From JBFGCA01 sp041567315 (lineage in GTDB: Bacteria > Acidobacteriota > Thermoanaerobaculia > Multivoradales > JAHEKO01), in assembly GCA_041567315.1 (NCBI GenBank), contig JBFGCA010000186.1:1-5327 (forward strand): 5,327 bases of DNA, in the 5' to 3' direction. The position numbers were made by a program, and so were the translations under genes. A model generated the notes under the pieces. That model saw only the letters and a list, made by a program, of their open reading frames with translations. It did no database searches and was not told the DNA's origin. Shown one piece after another: positions 5,186-5,327 of the stretch (positions are counted from its first letter, which is position 1; each line of letters begins with the position of its first letter).

Positions 5186-5327
5186 GGGTTACCCCACTCG
5201 TCACCTTGCGATCTTCGTGTGCCCCCGGGGGCGGCACCCACCGCCGACCACGCCCCCTCCACCCGGTGCGCTGACCCGCCAGCCGCGGGCGGGAGGCCGC
5301 CGCTCAGGCCGGGGGGTACCCGGAGCG
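5186..5327. other. Right-edge stretch without a supported gene
   Basis: No ORF with a start and ribosome binding site is seen in these 142 bases. Two short GC-only symmetries occur: the palindrome GCCCCCGGGGGC (5221–5232), and CCCGCC/GGCGGG (5275–5280 with 5288–5293, 7-base loop). Neither is followed by a T-tract, so I do not call a terminator. The next gene presumably begins beyond the window. Confidence 0.5.

Noticed and set aside
5221..5232. Palindrome GCCCCCGGGGGC near the right edge, as terminator or operator
   Set aside because: It has no loop, no T-tract follows, and such runs are easily produced by chance in this GC-rich sequence.
4501..5274. 257-residue plus-strand frame overlapping the dehydrogenase and the small protein
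   Set aside because: It is an out-of-frame shadow with Arg/Pro/Gly-rich translation. The frames with recognisable SDR motifs and proper start signals take precedence.

Overview
This is a very GC-rich window (roughly 70 % by eye, with G or C at most third codon positions). It holds ordinary chromosomal housekeeping genes, and I find no mobile element, CRISPR array, phage or toxin system. The gene set points to a Gram-negative bacterium: an enolase–FtsB pair, a YqgE/AlgH-family protein, endonuclease III and a YdfG-like short-chain dehydrogenase. The eno–ftsB order is classic for Gammaproteobacteria. The endonuclease III and enolase sequences would also fit other high-GC phyla such as Acidobacteriota, and I cannot separate these by eye.

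The left part is on the minus strand. eno (382–1677) encodes a complete enolase. Its stop codon overlaps by one base the start of ftsB, a divisome coiled-coil protein that runs off the left edge of the window (1–382). Upstream of eno lies a 624-base stretch (1678–2301) without an intact gene. It contains small hairpins in the probable eno leader, a near-duplicate 17/18-base direct repeat, a perfect 12-base inverted repeat, and a minus-strand stretch whose codon-position composition looks like coding sequence but is interrupted by a TGA.

From 2302 onward everything is on the plus strand. First comes an initiator tRNA-fMet gene with encoded CCA, followed closely by a strong intrinsic terminator. 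Then come yqgE (2476–3078), a small four-helix membrane protein of the phage-holin-like PF04020 family (3119–3460), nth (3460–4143, overlapping the previous stop by one base), a short-chain dehydrogenase (best start 4196, end 4954) and an unrecognised 72-residue helical protein (4967–5185). The close spacing from 3119 to 5185 suggests one transcription unit, possibly starting at yqgE. The last 142 bases hold no gene that I can support.

The genes do not form an obvious shared pathway: glycolysis, cell division, translation initiation, base-excision repair and a redox enzyme sit side by side. The most interesting places are the gene-less stretch upstream of eno and the small unknown protein at the end of the operon.
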